Origin: Bacteroidales bacterium
GTDB lineage: Bacteria > Bacteroidota > Bacteroidia > Bacteroidales > UBA932
NCBI GenBank assembly: GCA_004554455.1
Contig: SFMG01000021.1
Location: 1-57,802, forward strand
DNA: 57,802 nucleotides
Reading direction: 5' to 3'
This document shows positions 16,627-26,146 of this stretch, in pieces; position 1 is the stretch's first letter, and every line of letters starts with the position of its first letter. The notes beneath the pieces are model-generated. The model searched no databases. It saw nothing but the letters and a program-made list of their open reading frames with translations, and was not told the DNA's origin. Position numbers and translations under genes: made by a program.

Positions 16627-18030
16627 ATGTCACGAAAGTCACTTCTGGCAGGATTCTGTGTCCTGCTTTGCCTTTTGTCTGCGTTCAATTCCGAAACTCT
16701 TTCCGCCAGGAAGCGCGGTGGCGTTGTACGTCTTTCCGTTCCGCAGAGGACGGCCGGCCAGAAAAGCGTGCTGGGACTGAGGAAAGCTCCCATCGACACG
16801 GTCAGGGTCGGTTTCGTGGGCCTCGGAATGAGGGGCTCCGACGCCGTGGTCAGATATACCTATATACCCGGAGCGAAAGTCGCTGCCATCTGCGACCTGC
16901 GCAACGAAGCGGTAGAGGCGAGCCTCAAAGATCTCAGGGCTCTCGGGGTGCCTGACCCGGCCTGCTACGGCGGCAGCGAAACTGCGTACAAGGCGCTCTG
17001 CGAAAGCGACGACGTTGACCTTGTATATATATGTACGGACTGGGCGAGCCACGTGCCTATCGCACTGTACGCGATGGAACACGGAAAACACGTGGCAGTC
17101 GAAGTGCCGGCCGCGACAAGCCTGGCTGAGTGCTGGGCTATGGTGGATATGGCCGAAAAGACGCAGCTGCACTGCATGATGCTCGAAAACTGCTGCTACG
17201 ACTTCTTCGAGATGACGGCGCTCGAGATGGCCAGGAGGGGAGTCTTCGGAGAATTGCTTCACGTCGAAGGCGCCTATATGCACAATCTCGACCCTTTCTG
17301 GGACGCCTACTGGAACAACTGGCGACTCGAGTTCAACCGTACGCACAAGGGGGATATATATCCGACACACGGACTCGGTCCCGTATGCCAGGTGCTCGGA
17401 ATACACCGCGGCGACAGGATGAAGACGCTGGTGGCTATGGAGACGAAGGCCGTGAACGGACCTAAGCAGGTGGAGGCGAGGACGGGCAAGCCTTGCGAGG
17501 ATTTCAGCAACGGTGACGTCACGATGACAATGATATCCACCGAAAAGGGCAGAAGCATTCTGATTGAGCACGGAGTGTTGACTCCGAGACCGTACAACCG
17601 TATGTATCAGGTCGTCGGCAGCGAGGGCTACGCCGGAAAGTATCCTATACGCCAGGTCTGCCTGCGCGAGGGCAGCGAGGAAGGTCAGAAGCCTGACTAT
17701 CAGAACCTTGCAGCAGAAAAAATATATCAGGGCGAAGAACTTGGCGCTCTGCTCGGAAACTACCGCAGCCCCGTTCTCACTCCGGAACTGGAGGCGCTTG
17801 CAAAGAAGGTCGGCGGCCACGGCGGAATGGATTTCATAATGGATTACCGTCTGGTTTACTGCCTGCGCAAGGGCCTGCCTCTGGATATGGACGTATATGA
17901 CCTCGCCGAATGGTCCTGCATAGGGGAACTCGGCAGCATATCCATAGAGAACGGCAATGCACCGGTGGAGGTGCCTGATTTCACACGTGGCGACTGGAAT
18001 GTCGTGGACGGTTTCTCTTACGCTTTTTAA
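16627..18030 (+). CDS. GH109-type NAD-dependent glycosidase (Gfo/Idh/MocA family)
   Basis: This 467-aa exported protein has a signal peptide (about 1-24), an N-terminal Rossmann domain with GFVGLGMRG (62-70) and EVPAATS (159-165), and a C-terminal Gfo/Idh/MocA domain. HCMMLENCCYDFFE (182-195) and YPTHGLGPVCQ (245-255) are hallmarks of family GH109, which includes alpha-N-acetylgalactosaminidases that use bound NAD+ in an oxidation-elimination-addition mechanism. The likely site of action is the periplasm, on mucin- or blood-group-type glycans, though specificity within GH109 varies. It leads a run of eight plus-strand genes, 36 nt before ugd. Confidence 0.85.
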   Translation: MSRKSLLAGFCVLLCLLSAFNSETLSARKRGGVVRLSVPQRTAGQKSVLGLRKAPIDTVRVGFVGLGMRGSDAVVRYTYIPGAKVAAICDLRNEAVEASLKDLRALGVPDPACYGGSETAYKALCESDDVDLVYICTDWASHVPIALYAMEHGKHVAVEVPAATSLAECWAMVDMAEKTQLHCMMLENCCYDFFEMTALEMARRGVFGELLHVEGAYMHNLDPFWDAYWNNWRLEFNRTHKGDIYPTHGLGPVCQVLGIHRGDRMKTLVAMETKAVNGPKQVEARTGKPCEDFSNGDVTMTMISTEKGRSILIEHGVLTPRPYNRMYQVVGSEGYAGKYPIRQVCLREGSEEGQKPDYQNLAAEKIYQGEELGALLGNYRSPVLTPELEALAKKVGGHGGMDFIMDYRLVYCLRKGLPLDMDVYDLAEWSCIGELGSISIENGNAPVEVPDFTRGDWNVVDGFSYAF

Positions 18031-18066
18031 CAATACACAAATAGTCACTTGGATATTTCGGAAAGT

Positions 18067-19347
18067 ATGAAGGATATAAAAGTAGCGGTTGCCGGCACCG
18101 GTTATGTCGGACTTTCAATAGCGACGCTGCTCTCGCAGCATCACAAGGTTACGGCAGTGGACGTGATTGCCGATAAGGTTGAGAAGATCAATGCACGCAT
18201 ATCTCCGATTCAGGACGAATATATAGAGAAGTATTTCGCCGAAAAGGAACTCGAGCTGCAGGCCACGCTGGACGGCGAGTCGGCCTACAGGGACGCGGAT
18301 TTCGTGGTGATCGCGGCTCCGACGAACTACGACAGCAAGAAAAACTTCTTCGACACCTCGCACGTGGAGGAGGTTATAGACCTCGTGCTGAAGGTGAATC
18401 CGGATGCCGTGATGGTGATCAAGTCCACGGTTCCGGTCGGCTATACGGCTTCCGTACGCGAAAAGTTCTCCTATCGCGAACGCCTGGCGGACGGTACCAT
18501 GAAGGTCGTGGTGCCGAAGATTATATTCGCGCCTGAGTTCCTGCGTGAGAGCAAGGCGCTTTACGACAATCTCTATCCGAGCCGTATCATCGTCGGCTAT
18601 GACGGGACTCAGCCGGAGCTGGAGGAAGCGGCGAAACTATTCGCCTCGATCATCAGGGAAGGCGCAATCAAGCAGGATGTGGACGTGCTTTTTATGGGCA
18701 GCACCGAGGCCGAGGCAGTGAAGCTCTTTGCCAATACCTACCTCGCCCTGCGTGTCAGCTACTTCAACGAGCTTGACACCTATGCCGAGATGAAAGGCCT
18801 TGATACAAAGTCGATCATAGATGGAGTATGCCTCGACCCGCGTATAGGTGCGCACTACAACAACCCGTCGTTCGGCTACGGCGGCTACTGTCTTCCGAAG
18901 GATACGAAGCAGCTGCTTGCGAACTACAACGACGTTCCGGAGAACCTGATTCAGGCCATAGTCGATTCGAACCGTACACGCAAGGACTTCATCGCCGACC
19001 AGGTGCTTACCAAGGCCGGTTACTACAGCGGCAACAGCCAGTGGGATTCCAGCCGCGAGCACAGCGTGGTGATAGGCGTATATCGTCTTACGATGAAGTC
19101 GAACAGCGACAATTTCCGCCAGAGCGCCATCCAGGGCATTATGAAGCGCATCAAGGCAAAGGGTGCGACGGTAATCGTATATGAACCGACGCTTCCGGAC
19201 GGCAGCACCTTCTTCGGAAGCGAAGTTGTCAATGACCTTGCCGCCTTCAAGCAGCGTTGCGACGCGGTGATTGCCAACCGCTATGATTCCTCCCTCGACG
19301 ATGTGCGCGACAAGGTTTACACCAGGGATATATTCGAAAGGGACTAG
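18067..19347 (+). CDS. ugd: UDP-glucose 6-dehydrogenase
   Basis: The enzyme oxidises UDP-glucose to UDP-glucuronate with two NAD+, supplying precursors for capsule or LPS. In the 426-aa protein, the Rossmann motif AGTGYVGLS (9-17), KSTVPVG (119-125), APEFLRESKAL (155-165) and GYGGYCLPKDT (270-280) with catalytic C275 are all present. I chose the ATG at 18067 over the in-frame TTG at 18049. Closely related UDP-N-acetyl sugar dehydrogenases exist, so sugar specificity is likely but not proven. Confidence 0.9.
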   Translation: MKDIKVAVAGTGYVGLSIATLLSQHHKVTAVDVIADKVEKINARISPIQDEYIEKYFAEKELELQATLDGESAYRDADFVVIAAPTNYDSKKNFFDTSHVEEVIDLVLKVNPDAVMVIKSTVPVGYTASVREKFSYRERLADGTMKVVVPKIIFAPEFLRESKALYDNLYPSRIIVGYDGTQPELEEAAKLFASIIREGAIKQDVDVLFMGSTEAEAVKLFANTYLALRVSYFNELDTYAEMKGLDTKSIIDGVCLDPRIGAHYNNPSFGYGGYCLPKDTKQLLANYNDVPENLIQAIVDSNRTRKDFIADQVLTKAGYYSGNSQWDSSREHSVVIGVYRLTMKSNSDNFRQSAIQGIMKRIKAKGATVIVYEPTLPDGSTFFGSEVVNDLAAFKQRCDAVIANRYDSSLDDVRDKVYTRDIFERD

Positions 19348-19376
19348 CTTAGGGTAATCAATTGAATATCAAGGAA

Positions 19377-20621
19377 ATGAAAGTCAAGAGACTGCTGCTT
19401 GGAATATTGGACATACTGTGGCGCGGACTTGTCGTGCTGCTGCTCGTATGTCTGATTGCAGTCTGCGCAACTGGCGTCAGCCCCGTCTATCGTTTCGCAG
19501 AGCCCAAGCCCTTCAGCGGCCCTGACCTTTTCAATCCTTACTCCTCCTTCGATTCCCTTTCCGCCCCTCTTTGGAAAAGGGCTAATTTCCACACCCACAC
19601 CAGGGTGGAGGGCCTATTCAACGAGTGCGACCACAGCCCGCAGGCGACTTTGGATTCCCTGCGCTCTTTCGGCTACGACATAGTCACTTTCTCAAACCAT
19701 AACGCACTTACGGTCCATCCTTCCGATAGCAGCCTCCAGGTAAATGTCTATGAACACGGCTATAACCTGCTGAAGTACCACAAACTGGTCTTCGGGTGCA
19801 GCAAGGTCCTGCATTGGGACCATCTGCTGCCGGTCTTCGCATTCCAGAGGCAGGCAATGCTCGACTGGCTCGCGACCGATGCCGACATACTGCAGATCAA
19901 TCACCCACTGCGTACCGGACTGAGTACGCGCAGGACTATGGAGAGACTAAGCGGCTACCGTCTGATGGAACTTGACAGCGGACGCAGCACTGAACAGGAA
20001 TACTGGGACTGGGCTCTGAGCGCCGGCCACTATTCCTTCGGAGTCGCGAATGACGACCTCCATTATCCGGACCGCAGCAGCCGCATCGCCGTCCGCTGCA
20101 ACTTCCTGCAGACCCCTTCCGCCCGCTACGAGGATCTCAGGACGACGCTTACTGGCGGCTGTTTCTATTCTATGCGCGTACCCGACTACGGTCACGGCGA
20201 CTGGGCTGCCAAGCACAGGGGCAATGCGGATCTTCCTTATATAACTTCCATAGGAGTCCGTCCCGTTCAATCCGGGGAACAGATTTACATCAGTCTGTCG
20301 CGTCAGGCTGACAGCATTGTAGTAACCGGCCAGGGACACAGGAGGCTGAAGACAGGCCGCTCATGCAGCGTATTGGAATACGAAATGCAGCCGGAGGACA
20401 GCTATGCCCGTTTCACGGCCTGGTTCCCGGATGGCGAGGTAATCTGGTCCAATCCTTTCGCGCGTTACGACGCCTCCGTTTCGGCTAGCCCGTACAGGAT
20501 TGAGGATCATCCGATAAGCATTTTCTTAACTTTCTTATACAATTTTTTTATGATTACCCTGATTGTTATCGCAAGCATTTTGATTGTAAGGATTTGCCAG
20601 CGCAGAAACATACGGAAATGA
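19377..20621 (+). CDS. Membrane-anchored PHP-domain protein
   Basis: This 414-aa protein has one N-terminal transmembrane helix (about 8-32) and one near the C-terminus (about 378-403), with an extracytoplasmic PHP-like domain between. Metal-binding motifs are FHTHTRVEGL (71-80), FSNHNAL (105-111), INHPL with H176, and GVANDDLHY further on, matching the order HxH, H, H, D of PHP phosphoesterases. The substrate is unknown. It is 29 nt after ugd. I chose the ATG at 19377; an in-frame TTG at 19362 is an alternative. Confidence 0.75.
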   Translation: MKVKRLLLGILDILWRGLVVLLLVCLIAVCATGVSPVYRFAEPKPFSGPDLFNPYSSFDSLSAPLWKRANFHTHTRVEGLFNECDHSPQATLDSLRSFGYDIVTFSNHNALTVHPSDSSLQVNVYEHGYNLLKYHKLVFGCSKVLHWDHLLPVFAFQRQAMLDWLATDADILQINHPLRTGLSTRRTMERLSGYRLMELDSGRSTEQEYWDWALSAGHYSFGVANDDLHYPDRSSRIAVRCNFLQTPSARYEDLRTTLTGGCFYSMRVPDYGHGDWAAKHRGNADLPYITSIGVRPVQSGEQIYISLSRQADSIVVTGQGHRRLKTGRSCSVLEYEMQPEDSYARFTAWFPDGEVIWSNPFARYDASVSASPYRIEDHPISIFLTFLYNFFMITLIVIASILIVRICQRRNIRK

Positions 20622-20641
20622 TAATATACACGTGAATCTTT

Positions 20642-21820
20642 ATGAAAACTAAAACCAAAGCCATACACAGCGCTTATCAGAGCAAGGATGCCTATGGAGC
20701 GCTCGCAATGCCGGTATATCACACGGATGCCTACGAGTTCGAGAATGCTGAAATAATGGCGGATGCCTTTTGCTCAAGGGTGCCGCTGCCTGATTATTCG
20801 AGGGTTACGAATCCGACTGTGATATATTTCGAAAAGAAGGTCAGGGAACTGACGGGCGCCGAAAACGTATATGCCTTAAGTTCCGGAATGGCGGCCATAA
20901 GCAATTCTCTGCTGTCACTCTGCGAGAGCGGCGCCAACATAGTCACTTCCAACCATCTTTTCGGCAACACCTGGCTGCTGCTGAGCAAGACTTTTGCGCG
21001 CTACGGCATCGAGGCGCGTTTCTGCGACCTTTGCGACCTGGAGGCCGTGAAGGCTGCAATCGACGACAGGACAGTCTGCATATATGCCGAGATTATCAGT
21101 AATCCTCTGCAGGAAGTAGTTGATTTGCAGGCCCTTGCGCATTTGGCGCATTCGCTTGGCAAAAAGCTTGTCGCCGACACTACCATGATTCCGTTTACCC
21201 GCTTCAGCGCGAAGAGTCTGGGAGTCGATTTGGAACTCGTATCCAGCACCAAGTACATTTCAGGCGGCGCTTCCACTATAGGCGGCCTCGTAATCGACTA
21301 TTCCTGCGGGAAGGAGTTCGCGGCGCGCATGCAGGAGATACTGCTCAACTTCGGCGCTTATATGACCCCGCACGTGGCATATATGCAGACCCTCGGCCTG
21401 GAGAATCTGGAGGCCCGTTACAGCCTCGAATCCGCGAACACGATGGAACTCGCGGAGCGTCTGCGCACTATTCCGGCCATACGTTACGTCAACTATACCG
21501 GCCTGAAAGACAATCCTTTCCACGACATCGCCTGCCGTCAGTTCAATGACACTTACGGAGCGATGATATGCATCGAGCTCGAAAGCCCGAAGGCCTGCTT
21601 CGATTTCCTGAACCGCCTGAAACTCGTAAAGAGGGCGACGAATCTCTTCGACAACCGTACTCTGGCCATACATCCTGCCAGCACGATTTTCGGCAACTTC
21701 ACCAGTCAGCAGCTGCGCGACCTCGACGTTTCGGAGACCTGCATACGTCTGAGCATAGGTCTCGAAGATATGGACGACGTGTTCGAGGATATACGTCAGG
21801 CGCTGGAAATCAATATATAG
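20642..21820 (+). CDS. Trans-sulfuration-family PLP enzyme (MetB/MetC/MGL-like)
   Basis: This 392-aa fold-type I PLP enzyme of the Cys/Met metabolism family has YSRVTNPT (52-59), a phosphate-binding SSGMAA (80-85), and K204 in SSTKYISGG, the expected PLP lysine. Possible reactions are cystathionine gamma-synthase, O-acylhomoserine sulfhydrylase or a gamma-lyase; the sequence does not settle which. It is 4 nt upstream of a PatB/MalY-type lyase, so methionine biosynthesis from homoserine and cysteine is the most coherent reading (inference). Confidence 0.85.
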   Translation: MKTKTKAIHSAYQSKDAYGALAMPVYHTDAYEFENAEIMADAFCSRVPLPDYSRVTNPTVIYFEKKVRELTGAENVYALSSGMAAISNSLLSLCESGANIVTSNHLFGNTWLLLSKTFARYGIEARFCDLCDLEAVKAAIDDRTVCIYAEIISNPLQEVVDLQALAHLAHSLGKKLVADTTMIPFTRFSAKSLGVDLELVSSTKYISGGASTIGGLVIDYSCGKEFAARMQEILLNFGAYMTPHVAYMQTLGLENLEARYSLESANTMELAERLRTIPAIRYVNYTGLKDNPFHDIACRQFNDTYGAMICIELESPKACFDFLNRLKLVKRATNLFDNRTLAIHPASTIFGNFTSQQLRDLDVSETCIRLSIGLEDMDDVFEDIRQALEINI

Positions 21821-21824
21821 ATAT

Positions 21825-23009
21825 ATGGTGAAATACGATTTCGACAGACAGATAGAGAGAAGGGGGACAGGTGCCCTCAAGACCGACGCGCTCGAGGCCC
21901 GCTACGGCAAGGCGGATCTCTTGCCCCTCTGGGTTGCGGATATGGACTTCGAAACCCCTCCTTTCATTATCGAGGCCCTGCGCAAGCGTCTGGAGCATCC
22001 CATACTCGGCTACACGATAGAGCCGGCCGACTACTGGCCTGTGGTTCAGGAGTGGATACTGAAGCATCACGGATGGAAGGTGGAAAGGGAATGGCTCCGT
22101 TACATCCCCGGCATAGTGAAGGGTATAGGAATGGTAATCAATGCGTTCCTGAAGCCTGACGAGAAGGTTATAATCCAGCCTCCTGTCTATCATCCTTTCC
22201 GTCTCGTACCCGAGGGTAACCGTCGCGAAGTCGTGTACAACCCTCTCATAGAGAACGCAGACGGCAGCTATTCGATGGATTTCGAAAACCTCGAGGCAGT
22301 CTGCGACGAAAAGTGCCGCCTGCTCATACTTTCGAACCCCCACAACCCTGCCGGCATACTCTGGGATGCGGAAAGCCTGCGCCGCCTGGCCGCCTTCTGC
22401 CACTCCCGCGGCATCATAGTCGTATCCGACGAAATACATTGCGATATGGCCCTTTGGGGTCTCAGGCATATACCTTTCGCTACCGTCAGCCCGGAGGCGG
22501 CCGCCTGCAGCATCACTTTCGCCGCTCCATCGAAGACCTTCAACATAGCCGGCGTCGTCAGCTCCTATTCCATAGTCTCGGACCCGCTGCTCCGTGAACG
22601 TTTCTATTCCTATCTCAAGGCGAACGAGTACGACGACGCTCCGATTTTCGCTCCCATAGCAACGATCGCCGCCTACAGGGAAGGGGAGGAGTGGCGCCGT
22701 CAGATGCTTGAATATGTCGAGGGAAACATAGAGAGCGTCATTTCATATTGCGCAGCCAATATCCCTGCCATCAAGCCTTTGCGTCCGCAGGCCTCGTTCC
22801 TCGTATGGATAGACTGCCGCGGCCTGGCTCTGTCCCACGAAGAACTGGTGGAGCTCTTCGTCGGCAAGGCGGGACTCGCTCTGAACGATGGGGCGATGTT
22901 CGGCGCACCCGGTTTCATGCGTCTCAACGTCGGCTGCCCGCGCGCCACGCTCCTGACTGCTCTCGAGCGTCTGCGTTGCGCCGTCAATTCATTGAATGAC
23001 ATTGAATGA
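21825..23009 (+). CDS. PatB/MalY-type cystathionine beta-lyase
   Basis: The 394-aa class I/II aminotransferase-fold enzyme carries LPLWVADMDF (33-42), SNPHNPAG (170-177), SDEIHCD (201-207) and the PLP lysine K237 in APSKTFNIAG, all typical of the MalY/PatB C-S lyases that cleave cystathionine to homocysteine, pyruvate and ammonia. With the gene 4 nt upstream it would complete the transsulfuration route to homocysteine. The cytoplasmic location follows from the lack of a signal peptide. Confidence 0.88.
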   Translation: MVKYDFDRQIERRGTGALKTDALEARYGKADLLPLWVADMDFETPPFIIEALRKRLEHPILGYTIEPADYWPVVQEWILKHHGWKVEREWLRYIPGIVKGIGMVINAFLKPDEKVIIQPPVYHPFRLVPEGNRREVVYNPLIENADGSYSMDFENLEAVCDEKCRLLILSNPHNPAGILWDAESLRRLAAFCHSRGIIVVSDEIHCDMALWGLRHIPFATVSPEAAACSITFAAPSKTFNIAGVVSSYSIVSDPLLRERFYSYLKANEYDDAPIFAPIATIAAYREGEEWRRQMLEYVEGNIESVISYCAANIPAIKPLRPQASFLVWIDCRGLALSHEELVELFVGKAGLALNDGAMFGAPGFMRLNVGCPRATLLTALERLRCAVNSLNDIE

Positions 23010-23045
23010 AAATTGCTAAATTCGCAGATTGCAAAAAGTAATTTG

Positions 23046-23780
23046 ATGTCAGAAAGAAAAATCTCCTGCGCCGAGGCCTGTTACGCATCGAGGATGCTGC
23101 GTTTTTTTGAGGGCTATTGCATAGACCCCTTGCTCTATTCGGTGCCTGTATATATGCTTATGCGTTATCTGTCAGGACGTTACGCTTCTTTGAGCGATAC
23201 TCCGGACTTTGTGTCCCTGATGCCTTCCGAGTTTCAGGAAATATATGGTGTCCTGACCTGGGCAGATTTTCTGCAGGCTTTGATACTCAATGTTTTCGCT
23301 TTTTTCTTTTTCTTTCTCTTCGAGGCGCTTGCAAAGGGCAGGACTCCCGGGAAATATATGTGCCGCACCGTGGTGGTGGACATCAACGGCAACAGGCCTC
23401 CGCTCTGGAGACTCCTGCTGAGGACAATCTGCCGTTTCATTCCTTTCGACAGTTTCTCCTTCCTTCTGGGCGGCTTCTGGCATGACGGTCGTCTGCGCGG
23501 GGCCTGGCACGACAAGCTTTCCGGTACCTATGTGGTGGAAATTCGACTTCTGGAGATGTGGAAGGCCGGCAAATATGACGGCAGCGACCGCTTCTCAGCT
23601 ATGCTGCAGACCCTTATGCAGGAACAGGCCGAGGCAAAAGCGGAAGAGGAGGACGAAGATGACGAGCCATCCGACAGGAATGGTGATGAAGGAGGGGAGA
23701 GGAAACTCAGGGTCGAGGACCTCTATCCTTCGGATGATTTCAATCCCGATACATCGGACGACGATTCCAGAGAATCCTGA
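23046..23780 (+). CDS. RDD-family membrane protein
   Basis: The 244-aa protein contains an RDD domain (about 10-165) with hydrophobic segments near 20-45, 75-105 and 130-155. The diagnostic GRTPGKYM motif sits between segments. The C-terminal 70 residues are very acidic (a run of Glu/Asp) and probably disordered. Function is unknown; some RDD proteins act in ion transport. I chose the ATG at 23046 rather than the upstream TTG. Confidence 0.85.
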   Translation: MSERKISCAEACYASRMLRFFEGYCIDPLLYSVPVYMLMRYLSGRYASLSDTPDFVSLMPSEFQEIYGVLTWADFLQALILNVFAFFFFFLFEALAKGRTPGKYMCRTVVVDINGNRPPLWRLLLRTICRFIPFDSFSFLLGGFWHDGRLRGAWHDKLSGTYVVEIRLLEMWKAGKYDGSDRFSAMLQTLMQEQAEAKAEEEDEDDEPSDRNGDEGGERKLRVEDLYPSDDFNPDTSDDDSRES

Positions 23781-23782
23781 GT

Positions 23783-24427
23783 ATGGCCGACAATTACCTT
23801 GAGAAACGCTACGAAGAAGTCTTCGGGAAAGGCAGCGGAAAGACTGTAAGGAAGGTTGTGAACCCTTCCCTTAACTCGCTGCTGCTCAAGAACCGCAGCC
23901 ATCGTTCTTTCTCCCATAGCCACATTGTGACGGATGAGGCGTTGCGCGACATTATCGCTGTAAACAGCCGCATTGCCTCGGCCATGAACCAGCAGGTACT
24001 GCGTTTCCGCCCTGTTTCCGACCCCGTTCAGACCCTGGCCATCAGTTCTATGATACGTCTCGGCGCAGCCCTGCCGCAGGAAAAGCTGCCGCCTCCGGGT
24101 GCCGAGCCGCCGGCATATATAGTCGTATGTTCCACTGTCGAAGAAAACCGCTGGGTGGACATTGACCTGGGCATTTCCCTGGAGGCCATGTCCCTGAAGG
24201 CCGTGGAACTGGGACTCAACGCCACCATCGTGGGCTCTTTCGACCGTGATGCCCTTCGCCGTCTCCTGGATGCCGACAATATGCATCCTCTGGCCCTGCT
24301 TGCAGTTGGGAAGGGGTGCGACAAGATACAGCTGCTCTCCATAAGAGAAGGGGAGAGCCACGCATATTACCGTAAAGAAGGCATACATTACGTTCCGAAA
24401 CTGGGACTGGACGAGCTGATCTTCTGA
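23783..24427 (+). CDS. Nitroreductase-family flavoprotein
   Basis: The 214-aa protein has the nitroreductase layout: an N-terminal FMN-phosphate region NRSHRSFSHS (37-46), a central proline-rich insertion (PQEKLPPPGAEPP) and a C-terminal GLNATIVGSF. It probably reduces a small electron acceptor with NAD(P)H; the substrate is unknown. It starts 2 nt after the RDD gene. Confidence 0.85.
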   Translation: MADNYLEKRYEEVFGKGSGKTVRKVVNPSLNSLLLKNRSHRSFSHSHIVTDEALRDIIAVNSRIASAMNQQVLRFRPVSDPVQTLAISSMIRLGAALPQEKLPPPGAEPPAYIVVCSTVEENRWVDIDLGISLEAMSLKAVELGLNATIVGSFDRDALRRLLDADNMHPLALLAVGKGCDKIQLLSIREGESHAYYRKEGIHYVPKLGLDELIF

Positions 24428-24449
24428 CATTTTCATAAATAAGGCACAG

Positions 24450-26120
24450 ATGCTACAGATTTTTTGCAAAAACACCCGGACCACGAGGAATTTTCCCGAA
24501 GGTACATCCCTGCTCGAGGCCCTGTCAGGCTTCGATTTCGAAAAACCCTATCCCATTGTTTCCGCAAAGGTCAACAATGTCTCCCAGGGTCTGAAATTCA
24601 AGCTCTACCAGAACAGGGACGTGGAATTCATGGACGTACGCGAGTCCAGCGGTATGCGCGTATATACCCGTTCGCTCTGCTTCCTGCTGAGCAAGGCCTG
24701 CGCCGACGTCTTCCCGGGAGCCCGGCTATATATGGAACATCCGATTTCGGGTGGCTTCTACTGCAATCTGCGCAAACAGGACGGCGTCGAAGTCAGCGAA
24801 AAAGACATCGCCGCGATAAAGGAGCGTATGCAGGAAATCGTAGCAAAGGATATGATATTCCACCGCTTCGAAGTGCAGACTGACGAGGCGATACGCATAT
24901 TCAAGGAGCGCGGCTACGACGATAAGGTCAAACTGCTCGCTACCAGCGGCCAGGTGTATGTCGATTACTATACCCTCGGAAATACGACGGATTACTACTA
25001 CGGCCGTCTCGTCCCGTCGGCCGGCTACCTGCAGGTATGGGATCTGGTCAAGTACCACGAGGGTCTGCTCCTGCGCATTCCGGACCATCATAATCCTGAA
25101 GTGCTTGCCCCTTTCTATGATATGCCGAAGACCTTTTCGATGTTCTCCGAGAACCTGCGCTGGAACATTATTATGGGTCTGAGCAATGTGGGGGACGTGA
25201 ACAATGCCTGCCGCAAGGGCAATGCCAGCGAACTGATACAGATAGCCGAGGCCCTGCAGGAGAAGAAGATTGTCCAGATTGCCGAGGAAATCGAGCGACG
25301 CTACAACGCCGAGGATCCTGTGCGCGTGGTACTCATCACCGGACCGTCCTCCAGCGGAAAGACCACCTTCTGCAAGCGTCTGAGCGTGCAGCTGAAGGCC
25401 TGCGGGCTGCGTCCGGTGTCCTTCTCCACCGACGATTATTTCGTGAACAGGGTTGACACCCCACTCCTCCCGGACGGCAGCTACGATTTCGACAACTTCG
25501 ACACCGTGGACCACGATATGCTGCAGAGGGATGTGCTCTCGCTGCTCGCAGGCGAAGAGATTGAAGTGCCTGAGTATAACTTCGTTACGGGGATGCGCGA
25601 GTACAATGGCAAGAAACTGAAACTGCGCAAGGGCACAGTGCTTCTCATCGAAGGCATACACGCCCTCAATGCACGGCTCATTCCTCAGGTGCCGGCCTCA
25701 TCCCAGTTCAAGATTTTCATCAACACCCTGACTGCCGCCTCCCTGGACAACCACAATGCCATCCCTACCAGCGACAACCGTCTGCTGCGCCGTATCATAC
25801 GCGACTACAACAAGGGCGCTTTCAGTCCGCGCGAGACCATAAGCCAGTGGCCTAAGGTGTGCGAGGCCGAGGAGAAGTGGATTTCCCCATACCAGGAGGA
25901 TGCCGACGTGATGTTCAACTCGGCCTATCTCCTGGAGTTTGCGGTGCTGCGCAACCACGCCGTGCCTATTCTTTCGGGAATACCTAAGAACTGTCCTGAG
26001 TACGCCGAGGCCCACCGCCTGCTCAAGTTCATCAATTACTTCGTGCCGGTGTCGGACAAGGAAATACCGCCGACGTCACTCCTGAGAGAGTTCCTCGGCG
26101 GCTCATCCTTCAAATATTAG
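24450..26120 (+). CDS. Nucleoside (uridine) kinase with N-terminal TGS-like and ThrRS-like domains
   Basis: The 556-aa protein combines a TGS-like domain (1-65), a second region resembling the threonyl-tRNA synthetase editing-type domain (about 70-220), and a phosphoribulokinase/uridine kinase domain (290-556) with P-loop GPSSSGKTT (298-306) and FSTDDYFVNR. This architecture is widespread in anaerobes and is usually annotated as uridine kinase, though the role of the N-terminal half is unclear. It ends the plus-strand run. Confidence 0.88.
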   Translation: MLQIFCKNTRTTRNFPEGTSLLEALSGFDFEKPYPIVSAKVNNVSQGLKFKLYQNRDVEFMDVRESSGMRVYTRSLCFLLSKACADVFPGARLYMEHPISGGFYCNLRKQDGVEVSEKDIAAIKERMQEIVAKDMIFHRFEVQTDEAIRIFKERGYDDKVKLLATSGQVYVDYYTLGNTTDYYYGRLVPSAGYLQVWDLVKYHEGLLLRIPDHHNPEVLAPFYDMPKTFSMFSENLRWNIIMGLSNVGDVNNACRKGNASELIQIAEALQEKKIVQIAEEIERRYNAEDPVRVVLITGPSSSGKTTFCKRLSVQLKACGLRPVSFSTDDYFVNRVDTPLLPDGSYDFDNFDTVDHDMLQRDVLSLLAGEEIEVPEYNFVTGMREYNGKKLKLRKGTVLLIEGIHALNARLIPQVPASSQFKIFINTLTAASLDNHNAIPTSDNRLLRRIIRDYNKGAFSPRETISQWPKVCEAEEKWISPYQEDADVMFNSAYLLEFAVLRNHAVPILSGIPKNCPEYAEAHRLLKFINYFVPVSDKEIPPTSLLREFLGGSSFKY

Positions 26121-26146
26121 GCGTATTTCAAAAAATACCCGGAGTC

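Noticed and set aside
16639..18048. 469-aa minus-strand ORF opposite the GH109 gene
   Set aside because: It mirrors the GH109 frame and has no recognisable domain.
26121..26146. Terminator from the GTATTT/AAATAC hairpin between convergent genes
   Set aside because: The stem is only six mostly AT pairs with no clear U-tract.
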